Positions 1 through 8,262 are shown, numbered from the stretch's first letter. The stretch: DNA of 17,052 nucleotides from an uncultured Synergistaceae bacterium (GCA_937870605.1 CALMZW010000367.1:1-17052); one strand, 5' to 3'. Notes: generated from the sequence alone by a model not told the origin. Program-made: numbers and translations.

Positions 1-839
1 ACGGCTATCTTGTCCGCCCCCAGATGGTTCATTACGGACACTTCCATCGTTCCGAGATCATCGGGGCGCTCAATGATCATGACGTTTTTCTCGGAAATAT
101 GACGTTCGACAACAGCGCGGCTCTTCTTGTCAACAGTGAACTCATCAGGCGTTACGATCCCCGCGACCACGGCTTCTCCCAAGCCCCAGCTCGAATTGAT
201 CATAAGCTGGTTCCGGTCGTTCGTTATGGGGTTCGCCGTGAACATGACCCCGGACTTGCCGCTGTTGACCATTTTCTGGACAACAGCCGAGAGAGACACC
301 TCAAAATGATCGTACCCCTGTTTCTGACGGTAATACGTCGCACGTCCGGTCCAGAGCGACGCCCAGCAGCGACGAACATGACTCGTGACGTTTACGGCGC
401 CGCGGATGTGAAGATACGTATCCTGCTGTCCGGCGAATGAGGCATCCGGCAAATCCTCTGCTGTAGCGGAACTCCGGACGGCCACACGCATGTCGTCGAT
501 GGACGCACTGTCGCACAGCTCCCGGTACGCATTCTCGATGTCGCTTCGAATCGCATCCGGTATTGGAGCTTCCAGAAAGAGCCGCCGGATATCGCCACAT
601 TTGCAGTTGAGATCGTCCGCATCGTCACAATTTGTCGATTCGATGATCTCTTTGATTTTGGCTCCAAGCCCGGCAGAACTGACAAAAACCCTGTACGCTT
701 CGGCGGTTACACAAAAACCCGGTGGCACGGCGACTCCCCGCTGTGTCATTTCCCCGAGGTTGGCTCCCTTGCCGCCAACCGATGGAATATCGCCCTTACC
801 GACCTCCGAAAACCAGCGTACGTAACGGTATGTCCCCAT
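1..839 (-). CDS. ppsA: Phosphoenolpyruvate synthase / pyruvate,water dikinase family protein, N-terminal part (cut by left edge)
   Basis: Read directly on the minus strand: ATG at 839-837 opens a frame that stays open to base 1, giving 279 residues of the N-terminal ATP-grasp (PPDK_N) domain. Landmarks are VGGKGANLGEM at 21-31, VPPGF at 38-42, VRSSATAEDLPDASFAG at 121-137, GVMFTANP at 197-204 and SSWGLGEAVVAG at 216-227. The family makes PEP from pyruvate and ATP, releasing AMP and phosphate. The central His domain and C-terminal PEP/pyruvate-binding domain lie outside the window. A strong Shine-Dalgarno (AGGAGG) lies about 5 nt before the ATG, and the ppdK stop is only 30 bp upstream, so the two are probably co-transcribed. 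ANP (rather than another motif) after GVMFT is usual in the broader PEP synthase group that also contains rifampicin phosphotransferases, so a different phosphoryl acceptor cannot be excluded without the C-terminus. Three cysteines (71, 79, 81) form an unusual small cluster. Confidence 0.85.
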   Translation of the reverse strand, partial: MGTYRYVRWFSEVGKGDIPSVGGKGANLGEMTQRGVAVPPGFCVTAEAYRVFVSSAGLGAKIKEIIESTNCDDADDLNCKCGDIRRLFLEAPIPDAIRSDIENAYRELCDSASIDDMRVAVRSSATAEDLPDASFAGQQDTYLHIRGAVNVTSHVRRCWASLWTGRATYYRQKQGYDHFEVSLSAVVQKMVNSGKSGVMFTANPITNDRNQLMINSSWGLGEAVVAGIVTPDEFTVDKKSRAVVERHISEKNVMIIERPDDLGTMEVSVMNHLGADKIA

Positions 840-869
840 GACTCCTCCTGCCTCCAATCTCAGATTCGA

Positions 870-3518
870 TCATTTTATTCGTCCGAGAGCAGCGTGAGCG
901 GCTGCGAGTCGGGCTACAGGAACCCTGAACGGGGAACAGCTCACGTAATTCAAGCCGATTGAATTGCAGAAAGCGATACTCTTGGGGTTCCCACCGTGCT
1001 CTCCGCAAATGCCGATCGACAGTCCGGGATTCTTCGACCGTCCCTTTTCCACCGCAATCTTCATAATAGCCCCGACTCCATCTCGATCGAGCTCATGGAA
1101 GGGGTTCACAGGAATTATTCCACGTTCGACATACACGCCAAGAAACTTGCTCTCCGCGTCGTCACGGGAAAAGCCGAATACCATCTGCGTCATATCATTC
1201 GTGCCGAAGCTGAAAAAGTCCGCTTTTTCCGCAAGATGGTCTGCAATGAACGCCGCACGCGGAACTTCGATCATCGTCCCGATCGGACAATGTATACGCT
1301 CTCCGAAGCGCTCCTCGTATTCGGCGGCGATCGCCTCGATGTCGCGGCGCAGAGAAGCCATTTCCTCAATCGATCCGACCAGCGGAATCATGATCTCCGG
1401 ACGCGGGTCGAAACCGTCCTTGTGAACGAGCGTCAAGGCATCGAAGATCGCACGCACCTGCATGAAATAGATCTCGGGATACACAATCCCGAGACGGCAT
1501 CCGCGGAAGCCCATCATCGGGTTCGATTCGCGCAACGATTCGACTTTGATCAGCATCTTCCGCAGCCCATCTGCTTCTATTGTAATGCCTTTTCCGTTAT
1601 TTTCCAACTCCACCAGCTGCTCTTTCAGATCCGCTTCTTTCGGCAGGAACTCGTGAAGCGGCGGATCGAGAAGACGGATAATGACCGGCAGACCTCTCAT
1701 GTTACGGAATATGCCCTCGAAATCGGTCATTTGCATGCCGTGCAACGTATCGAGCGCAGCTTTCCGCTCCCTTTCGGAATCTGCAACGATCATGCGGTGC
1801 ATTATCGGAAGACGGTCTTCCGCCATGAACATATGTTCCGTACGGCACAGACCTATTCCCTTCGCGCCGAATGCGCGCGCCCGTTTTGCGTCTTCTGGGG
1901 TATCGCCGTTCGCCCAGACCTGAAGCTTTGCGATTTCGTCGGCCCATTGAAGTATTTTTTCGAATTCTTCAGAGAAAGATGCTTCGACAAGCGGGACCGC
2001 TCCGAACAAGACTCTTCCGGAAGATCCGTCAACCGTTATCGTATCGCCTTCGTGAATCATCATCTCCTGCGCGAAGAGAATCTTCTGTTCCACATCGATC
2101 GTGATATCCTCGCATCCGCTGACGCACGGCTTTCCCAGGCCCCGCGCGACGACAGCCGCATGACTCGTCATTCCGCCCCGGCTCGTCACGACTCCATCGG
2201 CGACAAAAAGCCCGTGGATGTCGTCGGGATTCGTTTCCGGACGAACAAGTATGACGCGTTTTCCTTCTTTCGACATCGCGACAGCGTCGTCCGGATCGAA
2301 CGCGACGACACCAACTCCTGCCCCGGGCGAAGCGGGAAGGCCTTTGGCGATGACTTCGGCGGTGGTTCTGGGATCGACCTGCTTGTGAAGGAGATTCTCG
2401 GCCTGTTCCGGGGTGACTCGCGAAACGGCCGTCGTCTTGTCGATCATTCCGGCGTCGAACAGGTCAATCGCTATTTTCACAGCAGCCTGCGCGGAACGTT
2501 TTCCGCTTCTCGTCTGGAGTATAAAAAGCTTTTTCCGTTCAATCGTGAATTCTATGTCCTGCATGTCTCCGTAGGAACGTTCGAGTTGTTCACAAACTGC
2601 CGCAAGCTGGTTGTACATATCCGGCATAACGAAACGCAGTTCGTCGATCGGCAACGGAGTCCGGATTCCCGCCACCACGTCTTCACCCTGAGCGTTAACG
2701 AGAAACTCTCCGTATATTTTGTTCTCTCCATCGGAGGGGCTTCGAGTAAAGCAAACACCGGTCCCGCAATCTTCGCCGAGGTTGCCGTAGACCATGGAGA
2801 CGATGTTGACGGCCGTTCCGAGCGAATCCGGGATATCGTGGAGCTTGCGGTAGGTCTTCGCGCGCTGGTTGTCCCAGCTGCCGAATACCGCTTCGATGGA
2901 GTGGCGAAGCTGTTTCCACGGGTCAAGCGGGAGCGCTTGCCCTATTTCGTCGCGATACAGAGCGAGGTAGGAGGCGATGAGCGATTCCAGAGAGTCCGCC
3001 GGGATTTCAAAGTCAAACGTGACGCCGAGATCGCTTTTCGTACGTTCAAGAATGGCTTCGAATCGTTCGGAAGGGATCCCGTCGACAACATTTCCATACA
3101 TCTGGATAAACCGGCGATAGCTGTCGAGAGCGAACCGTCTGTCGCCGGAAGTCGCGGCGAGGAGGTCGACTGTTTCGTTGTTCAGTCCCAGATTGAGAAT
3201 GGTGTCCATCATTCCCGGCATGGAGATCGGAGCGCCGGAACGAACCGAAACGAGGAGCGGTTCCGGACCGGCTCCGAAACGCTTACCGGTTTCCTCTTCG
3301 AGATGCCGCATATGAAGTTCCACCGTCGGCCAGATCGAGTCGAGAAACCCCGGTGTTGCGTTAAACGCCGAGCATGCCTCAGTCGTGATGATAAATCCGG
3401 GAGGTACAGGAAGTCCGTTCCGCGCCATCTGCGCCAGATTCGCTCCCTTTCCGCCGAGGAGAGAAACCATTTCTTTGCTGCCTTCCTGGAAACGGTACAC
3501 GTATGTCTTTTCCACCAC
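870..3518 (-). CDS. ppdK: Pyruvate, phosphate dikinase (PPDK)
   Basis: An 882-residue protein, close to the usual bacterial PPDK length of about 875. It interconverts pyruvate, ATP and phosphate with PEP, AMP and pyrophosphate in the cytoplasm. Domains in order: N-terminal ATP-grasp (GGKGANLAQM 22-31; SVRSGAPISMPGMMDT 91-106), central swivelling phospho-His domain (GGMTSHAAVVAR 448-459, catalytic His453), and C-terminal TIM barrel (GIGLCRTEHMFM 554-565; SFGTNDMTQM 770-779; GICGEHGG 836-843 with catalytic Cys838). Thr451, two residues before the catalytic His, matches the threonine phosphorylated by PPDK regulatory proteins, and two such regulators lie just upstream. The start is GTG, chosen because GGAGGTGA stands 7 nt before it. 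The gaps are 42 bp to the regulator upstream and 30 bp to the PEP synthase-type gene downstream. All catalytic residues I can check are intact. Confidence 0.98.
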   Translation of the reverse strand: MVEKTYVYRFQEGSKEMVSLLGGKGANLAQMARNGLPVPPGFIITTEACSAFNATPGFLDSIWPTVELHMRHLEEETGKRFGAGPEPLLVSVRSGAPISMPGMMDTILNLGLNNETVDLLAATSGDRRFALDSYRRFIQMYGNVVDGIPSERFEAILERTKSDLGVTFDFEIPADSLESLIASYLALYRDEIGQALPLDPWKQLRHSIEAVFGSWDNQRAKTYRKLHDIPDSLGTAVNIVSMVYGNLGEDCGTGVCFTRSPSDGENKIYGEFLVNAQGEDVVAGIRTPLPIDELRFVMPDMYNQLAAVCEQLERSYGDMQDIEFTIERKKLFILQTRSGKRSAQAAVKIAIDLFDAGMIDKTTAVSRVTPEQAENLLHKQVDPRTTAEVIAKGLPASPGAGVGVVAFDPDDAVAMSKEGKRVILVRPETNPDDIHGLFVADGVVTSRGGMTSHAAVVARGLGKPCVSGCEDITIDVEQKILFAQEMMIHEGDTITVDGSSGRVLFGAVPLVEASFSEEFEKILQWADEIAKLQVWANGDTPEDAKRARAFGAKGIGLCRTEHMFMAEDRLPIMHRMIVADSERERKAALDTLHGMQMTDFEGIFRNMRGLPVIIRLLDPPLHEFLPKEADLKEQLVELENNGKGITIEADGLRKMLIKVESLRESNPMMGFRGCRLGIVYPEIYFMQVRAIFDALTLVHKDGFDPRPEIMIPLVGSIEEMASLRRDIEAIAAEYEERFGERIHCPIGTMIEVPRAAFIADHLAEKADFFSFGTNDMTQMVFGFSRDDAESKFLGVYVERGIIPVNPFHELDRDGVGAIMKIAVEKGRSKNPGLSIGICGEHGGNPKSIAFCNSIGLNYVSCSPFRVPVARLAAAHAALGRIK

Positions 3519-3525
3519 GATGAAG

Positions 3526-3533
3526 TCACCTCC
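3526..3533 (-). promoter_or_regulatory. Shine-Dalgarno site deciding the ppdK GTG start
   Basis: On the minus strand the bases read GGAGGTGA, a near-perfect anti-16S match, 7 nt before the GTG at 3518-3516. No in-frame ATG is available near this site, so the GTG start of ppdK is well supported. Confidence 0.8.
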
Positions 3534-3560
3534 AAAAGTATTGTATTTCTGCGATACTCT

Positions 3561-4385
3561 CTATCTGCTCTCCTGAACAACAGTCAGAATTTCCTGTGCC
3601 GTTTCTTCGATGGCGCGCATGGTGACGTCCACGACACGCACACGCAGCCGTTCCATGAGATTTCGGGCGTAATCGAGTTCTTTACGGACACGTTCTTTCT
3701 CCGTATACGCGGAATCCTTTGGCGAAAGCCCAAGCATCATCAGACGTTTCGTCCGGAGTTCCACGAGTTTTTCAGGAGAAATCACAAGTCCGACTATCTT
3801 TTTCGGGTCAATCTCAAAAAGCTCTTCCGGCGCTTCCAGCTCGGGAACGAGCGGAATATTCGCGGTCATGATCCCTTTATGTGCAAGATACATAGACAAA
3901 GGCGTCTTGCATGTCCGGGACACTCCGATAAGGATGAGCTCGGCTTTATGGAGAAGCTGCGGATTGCTTCCATCATCACAATTGATCGTGAACTCCACGG
4001 CTTTTACTCTCTTGAAATAGTCTTCGTCAAGGAGATGCGAGAGTCCCGGCTCTTCGCGCGGTTTCTTGCCGACAAGGCTCGTGAGCGCATGAAGCAGCGA
4101 TCCGAAGAGATCGATGCACGCTATTCCCTGCTTTTCGGCTTCACCCGTGACGAAAACGCGGATTCTCTCGTTCACGAACGTGCACACGAGCAACGCGTTT
4201 TCTTCCTTCGCCTGTGCAACGACCTTGCCTGCTTCTTCCAATGTCGTTACGTAACGAAACCGTTTGATCGAAACCGAATCCGCATTGAATTGCCTTGAAG
4301 CGGCCTTTGCAACACTTTCTGCCGTTTCTCCGGTGAAATCCGATACAACGAAAACCGGTACGGATACATGAAGCCGGCTCACCAT
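3561..4385 (-). CDS. PSRP/DUF299 bifunctional kinase/pyrophosphorylase regulator, copy B (adjacent to ppdK)
   Basis: A 274-residue member of the pyruvate,phosphate dikinase / PEP synthase regulatory protein family (usual length about 270). These enzymes inactivate the dikinase by ADP-dependent phosphorylation of the Thr two residues before its catalytic His, and reactivate it by phosphate-dependent dephosphorylation. Visible motifs are SDFTGETAE at 15-23, CIDLFGSLL at 90-98, the CDDG segment near 136-139 and the P-loop GVSRTCKTPLSMYLAHKG at 154-171. The P-loop and the following PEELF...DPKK...ISPEKL stretch resemble, from memory, Bacillus YqfL, the PPDK-type regulator. The frame is open to 4541, but those bases lie within copy A. 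ATG 4385 is chosen because it has GGGAGG about 5 nt upstream and gives the family N-terminus. The gene lies 40 bp after copy A and 42 bp before ppdK. Target assignment to PPDK is inference. Confidence 0.93.
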   Translation of the reverse strand: MVSRLHVSVPVFVVSDFTGETAESVAKAASRQFNADSVSIKRFRYVTTLEEAGKVVAQAKEENALLVCTFVNERIRVFVTGEAEKQGIACIDLFGSLLHALTSLVGKKPREEPGLSHLLDEDYFKRVKAVEFTINCDDGSNPQLLHKAELILIGVSRTCKTPLSMYLAHKGIMTANIPLVPELEAPEELFEIDPKKIVGLVISPEKLVELRTKRLMMLGLSPKDSAYTEKERVRKELDYARNLMERLRVRVVDVTMRAIEETAQEILTVVQESR

Positions 4386-4425
4386 TCCGCCCTCCCGACC
4401 GAGAAGCATCCCGTTGGGGACACCG

Positions 4426-5229
4426 CTATCCGCGCAGGACATCCAGGATCTCCTGAGCGGTTTCTTCAACCGCTTTCCCGGTAACGTCATAGATTCGACA
4501 CTTGAGTTCCCGCAAAACTCGCCTTGCATGGTCCAGCTCACGCATCACCCTCTCGGTGCTGGCGTACGTGGAAGCTTCCGGGTTCAGACCTATCATGCGA
4601 AGACGTTCCTGTCGGATCTTTATCAATGCATCGTCCCGAATAATCAGACCGATCAGATGATCGGCAGGAACCGATTGCACGATTTCGGGCAGATCGACTT
4701 CAGGAATAAGCGGTATATTCGCCACTTTATACCCTTTGTTCGCAATGTACATGGATAACGGGGTCTTTCCGGCGCGGGACACTCCAAGGACGACAAGATC
4801 CGCAAGCGGGATCGATTCCGGACTTTTTCCGTCATCGCATTTGATTGCGAACTCAACCGCCTTGATCCTTCGAAAATACTCTTCGTCGAGACGACGCAAA
4901 AGCCCCGGAGTCTCCGAAGGCGGATATCCGGTCCGCTCCTCAAGCGTGTCGAGAAGTTGTCCCATCAAATCAATGCAGGTAATTCCCCTTTCATGCGCTT
5001 CAGCGGTCATCCTTTGCCGAAGCCGTTTCGCCACCAAGGTTCCAACGACGAGGACTTTTCGCCCGGATATTCTCTCGAAAACCTCTTTCAGCTTTTCATC
5101 AGAATCGACATACCGGAAACGCTCGACACTCCCGAACGTCGTGTCGAACTGACTCATGGCGGCGTGCGCGACATGTTCGGCTGTTTCTCCGGTCGAATCG
5201 GAAACGACGATCAGGTCGACGATGTTCAT
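4426..5229 (-). CDS. PSRP/DUF299 bifunctional kinase/pyrophosphorylase regulator, copy A (coupled to glyS)
   Basis: A 267-residue paralogue of copy B with full family length and an apparently intact active site. It has SDSTGETAE at 10-18, CIDLMGQLL at 85-93, CDDG near 131-134 and the P-loop GVSRAGKTPLSMYIANKG at 149-166. The two residues before the P-loop Lys are A-G here, against T-C in copy B. The E. coli PEP synthase regulator has C-G as I remember it, so copy A may act on the PEP synthase-type enzyme at the left edge of the window. That is inference. The ATG overlaps the glyS stop as ATGA (5229-5226), so translation is probably coupled to glyS. No domain loss is seen that would mark it as a decaying duplicate. 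Confidence 0.93.
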   Translation of the reverse strand: MNIVDLIVVSDSTGETAEHVAHAAMSQFDTTFGSVERFRYVDSDEKLKEVFERISGRKVLVVGTLVAKRLRQRMTAEAHERGITCIDLMGQLLDTLEERTGYPPSETPGLLRRLDEEYFRRIKAVEFAIKCDDGKSPESIPLADLVVLGVSRAGKTPLSMYIANKGYKVANIPLIPEVDLPEIVQSVPADHLIGLIIRDDALIKIRQERLRMIGLNPEASTYASTERVMRELDHARRVLRELKCRIYDVTGKAVEETAQEILDVLRG

Positions 5230-7301
5230 TTTTCCCCCTTCAGCACCCCGATGTCACCCACCATAACGAAGAGACGGTGACATCTGTCGAGAAGAAGCAG
5301 CCTGTTTTTCCGGACGTCCTCTTCTTTATCCATGACGAGAACTTCCTCGAAAAAGTGCTCGACGGCAGGCGACAGCTCAGCCAGAAGCTCCGTAACGACT
5401 TTCCAGTCAAACGACGCCAGTGATTTTTCGAGCCTCGGTTCCATTGCTTCGATTTCACGGTAAAGTCTCTCTTCCGCGTCTTTCCGGAAGAAAGAAGGAA
5501 TCACCGCGTCACCAGTTATGCGGGAACTTTCTTTCGCGAGGATATTGCGCACCCGAACGGCTGAAGTGACGAGCGAAGAGAACCATGGTTGGCCTTGCAC
5601 CTCGGAAAGCGCGTTGAGGAAACGCAACGCTTGTAATGGACGATTCCCGATGACGGAAACAGCGAGCGACGATATTTCGTGCGACGCGCCCCGTTCCTTG
5701 AGCTGCATAAGAAGACGCTGCTGCAGGAAGAGAAGGACTGCGTCCCGGACAGCATCGTCCGACCCGTTGATTCGCGTCGCTTCCGTCACGCACGAACGAA
5801 GGTCGAGATCAATGTTCTGACCGAAGAGGATTTCATTGATGCAGCGAGCCGCTCTGCGGAGGGCGTACGGATCCTGCGACCCGGTGGGAACGAGCCCGAT
5901 TCCGTGGCAACTGACGATAATCTGGATCCGTTCCGCAATGCCGAGAATAGCCCCGGGCAGTCCCTTCGGAATCGTATCGCCGGCGAATTTCGGGAGATAC
6001 TGTTCGTAAATCGCTTGGGCGACAGGCTCGGGCTCCTTGTCCCGCAGCGCGTATTCCCGTCCCATCACCCCCTGCAGTTCCGGGAATTCGTACACCATCT
6101 CGGTAACGAGATCGGCTTTCGAGAGAAACGCGGCGCGGTCGACAAGCGACAAAAGCTCCGGGCGTTGCAGGTCGGATGTGATCCATCGCGCAAGGTCCTG
6201 GGTCTTTTTCACCTTGTCGTACACGGAACCGAGTTTTTCGTGATGGATGATGTGTTTCAGTTCTTCGACCCGACCGGCAAGCGATCGTTTCAGGTCTTCA
6301 TTCCAGAAAAAGGCGGCGTCGGAAAGTCGCGCGCGAAGGACGCGCTCGTTCCCTTCCCGAACCACGTCCATCGAAGAGGCTCTGTTGTTGCTGACTCCCA
6401 CGAAAAACGGCTGCAGACGACCGTTTGAATCCCGAACAGGGAAATATTTCTGATGTTTCTTCATCGTCGTGGTCAGAACCTCATGGGGGATTTTCAGAAA
6501 CGACTCGTCAAACGTTCCATAAAAGGGAATCGGATACTCAACAAGCGAAAGGTTCTCAAGAACGAGATCCGGTTCAAGCTCCACCGTTCCGCCGAGCTCC
6601 CGCTCAAGATTCGCAATCCCCGAAAGCATTCGCTGTTTTCTCTTTTCCTGATCCACGATGACATAATTGTCGTACAGCTTGTCAAGATATTCGGAAGCCC
6701 TGGAGATTTCTATTCGCGAAGCCCCCATGAAGCGGTGCCCGCGCGTGATCCGGTCGCTTCGTAACCCGGCTATTTCAAAGGGGACGATCGCGTCGTCAAG
6801 AAGCGCAAGCAGCCACCGTACCGGCCGGGCGAAGCGAATGGACGGATCTTCCCAGTACATGTTCTTCGGGAAGACGAGCCGTTTTATGAGAACGGGGAGA
6901 ATTTCCGGAAGAACGTCTTCCGACGGTCGCCCCACCTCAGAGCGAATGGCGCACGCATACAGGACGCCCTCAACTTCTTTCGGGCGCAGATCATCGCTGG
7001 AAACGCCCTTGCTTTTAGCGAAGCCGAGCGCCGCTTTCGTGGGGACTCCGTTCGAGTCGAACGCTGCGGACCAGAGGGGTCCTTTCATGGATGTCTCGAG
7101 ATCATCCTGTTTTTCCGCGACTTCCGTTACGCGCAAGGCAATGCGTCTCGGCGTGGACATGACATTTATCCGAGAGCACCGTAGGCGCGCTCTCGCAAAT
7201 TCCTCCGCGGCGACCGTTTCGAGCAGCGTCATCACATTCGGTAGAAAACGGGATGGAATTTCGTCCGTCCCTATTTCGAGTAAAAGCTCTTTAAAGGTCA
7301 T
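5226..7301 (-). CDS. glyS: Glycyl-tRNA synthetase beta subunit
   Basis: A 691-residue protein of normal length for the beta subunit of the bacterial alpha2-beta2 glycyl-tRNA synthetase, which charges tRNA-Gly in the cytoplasm. The N-terminus has the hallmark LLLEIGTDEIPSRFLP (residues 6-21). Further markers are GHRFMG, the HQKYFPV segment and a C-terminal DALR-type anticodon-binding region ending in VMVGDIGVLKGEK. The start is ATG with AGGTGA 6 nt upstream, 17 bp after the glyQ stop. The last bases form ATGA with the start of regulator copy A. GlyS is thus the bridge between the translation genes and the PEP/pyruvate block. Confidence 0.97.
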   Translation of the reverse strand: MTFKELLLEIGTDEIPSRFLPNVMTLLETVAAEEFARARLRCSRINVMSTPRRIALRVTEVAEKQDDLETSMKGPLWSAAFDSNGVPTKAALGFAKSKGVSSDDLRPKEVEGVLYACAIRSEVGRPSEDVLPEILPVLIKRLVFPKNMYWEDPSIRFARPVRWLLALLDDAIVPFEIAGLRSDRITRGHRFMGASRIEISRASEYLDKLYDNYVIVDQEKRKQRMLSGIANLERELGGTVELEPDLVLENLSLVEYPIPFYGTFDESFLKIPHEVLTTTMKKHQKYFPVRDSNGRLQPFFVGVSNNRASSMDVVREGNERVLRARLSDAAFFWNEDLKRSLAGRVEELKHIIHHEKLGSVYDKVKKTQDLARWITSDLQRPELLSLVDRAAFLSKADLVTEMVYEFPELQGVMGREYALRDKEPEPVAQAIYEQYLPKFAGDTIPKGLPGAILGIAERIQIIVSCHGIGLVPTGSQDPYALRRAARCINEILFGQNIDLDLRSCVTEATRINGSDDAVRDAVLLFLQQRLLMQLKERGASHEISSLAVSVIGNRPLQALRFLNALSEVQGQPWFSSLVTSAVRVRNILAKESSRITGDAVIPSFFRKDAEERLYREIEAMEPRLEKSLASFDWKVVTELLAELSPAVEHFFEEVLVMDKEEDVRKNRLLLLDRCHRLFVMVGDIGVLKGEK

Positions 7302-7318
7302 GGTTTCACCTCGTCACT

Positions 7319-8197
7319 TCAGCGAACAAACTTGTTCGCAAAGGGATGGCCCATGGCTGCCCTCTGTCCGACATAGGCCGCGGCGCACGCGCTCGCAAGG
7401 GAACGAATGCGGGAAATATACCCCGTGCGCTCGGTGACGCTGATTGCATTTCTTGCATCCAGAAGGTTGAACGTATGCGAACATTTCAGGACATAGTCAT
7501 AGGCGGGAAGCACCAAGCCTGACGTAATCAGACGTCGGGACTCGGACTCGTACATGGAGAAAAGGGACAGAAGCATTGCGGTATCGGCCGTTTCGAAGTT
7601 GTATGTCGAATGCTCGACCTCTCCGCGGTGGTGGATGTCTCCATACTTCACCTGCCCGACCCAGGTCAGGTCGTAGACATTCTCAACCTTTTGCACGAAC
7701 ATGGCGATTCTTTCAAGACCGTATGTGATCTCCGCCGGGACAAGGTCCATATCGATTCCGCCGACCTGTTGAAAATAGGTGAACTGCGTGACTTCCATGC
7801 CGTCGAGCCACACTTCCCACCCAAGCCCCCATGCGCCGACGGTCGGAGACTCCCAGTCATCTTCGACGAACCGGATATCGTGATCGGACGGATCAATGCC
7901 GATCGCCTGAAGACTCGCGATGTAGATCTCCAGAATATCCCGCGGAGCGGGTTGCACGATGACCTGGTACTGATAGTAGTGTTGCAGTCTGTTCGGGTTT
8001 TCGCCATAGCGGCCGTCCGCAGGACGTCGCGAGGGCTCGACGTACGCCACCCTCCATGGTTCGGGTCCAAGCACCCTGAGACATGTAGCGGGATTCATCG
8101 TCCCGGCGCCTTTCTCGACGTCGTACGGTTGCTGTATGACACACCCCTGATCCGACCAGAAACGTTCAAGCCGGAAAATAATATCCTGGAAATTCAC
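7319..8197 (-). CDS. glyQ: Glycyl-tRNA synthetase alpha subunit
   Basis: A 292-residue protein of standard length. The alpha subunit carries the class II catalytic core that forms glycyl-adenylate and pairs with GlyS. Diagnostic sequence includes CVIQQPYDVEKGAGTMNP (19-36), the conserved LGPEPWRVAYVEPSRRP stretch, ENPNRLQHYYQYQVI and VTQFTYFQQVGG. The start is GTG (8197-8195), supported by AGGAGG 7 nt upstream. The alternative ATG two bases upstream is followed at once by a stop. The gene follows the widest intergenic gap in the window (74 bp), which holds a candidate promoter. No T-box leader fits in that space, although many Firmicute glycyl-tRNA synthetase genes have one. Confidence 0.98.
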   Translation of the reverse strand: MNFQDIIFRLERFWSDQGCVIQQPYDVEKGAGTMNPATCLRVLGPEPWRVAYVEPSRRPADGRYGENPNRLQHYYQYQVIVQPAPRDILEIYIASLQAIGIDPSDHDIRFVEDDWESPTVGAWGLGWEVWLDGMEVTQFTYFQQVGGIDMDLVPAEITYGLERIAMFVQKVENVYDLTWVGQVKYGDIHHRGEVEHSTYNFETADTAMLLSLFSMYESESRRLITSGLVLPAYDYVLKCSHTFNLLDARNAISVTERTGYISRIRSLASACAAAYVGQRAAMGHPFANKFVR

Positions 8198-8204
8198 ATA
8201 TATT

Positions 8205-8210
8205 CCTCCT
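8205..8210 (-). promoter_or_regulatory. Shine-Dalgarno site for the glyQ GTG start
   Basis: The minus strand reads AGGAGG, 7 nt before the GTG at 8197. It fixes the start because the overlapping ATG is immediately followed by TGA. Confidence 0.75.
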
Positions 8211-8232
8211 TGCCGATAAGGGTCGTCTCGAT

Positions 8233-8262
8233 ATTATACGCATGATTCCGATAATGGCCACA
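8233..8262 (-). promoter_or_regulatory. Candidate sigma70-type promoter for glyQS, regulators, ppdK and ppsA
   Basis: Within the 74-bp recO-glyQ gap the minus strand carries a perfect TATAAT at 8238-8233. It sits at a distance that would place the transcription start near 8225 and leave a leader of roughly 28 nt holding the glyQ ribosome site. The -35 region at 17-18 bp spacing (GTGGCC or TGTGGC) is a poor match. The -10 is therefore the main evidence, and activation or a weak promoter is possible. Confidence 0.4.

Noticed and set aside
24..440. Plus-strand open frame of 138 codons near the left edge
   Set aside because: The minus strand here is a continuous, well-matched ATP-grasp domain running off the edge. 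The plus frame is its shadow.
3519..3560. Possible terminator or separate promoter between regulator copy B and ppdK
   Set aside because: The inverted repeat is only GTAT/ATAC with no GC stem or U run. The TACAAT-like box would start transcription at the ribosome site and lacks a -35.
996..4298. Plus-strand open frame of 1100 codons opposite ppdK and regulator copy B
   Set aside because: It is in exact complementary register with two well-identified genes, has an arginine/histidine/phenylalanine-rich composition typical of antisense frames, and shows no recognisable domain. Codon avoidance explains it.
4386..4541. Longer 326-residue form of regulator copy B starting at 4541
   Set aside because: The extra 52 residues lie mostly inside copy A and match no family N-terminus. 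ATG 4385 has a good ribosome site and gives the normal length.
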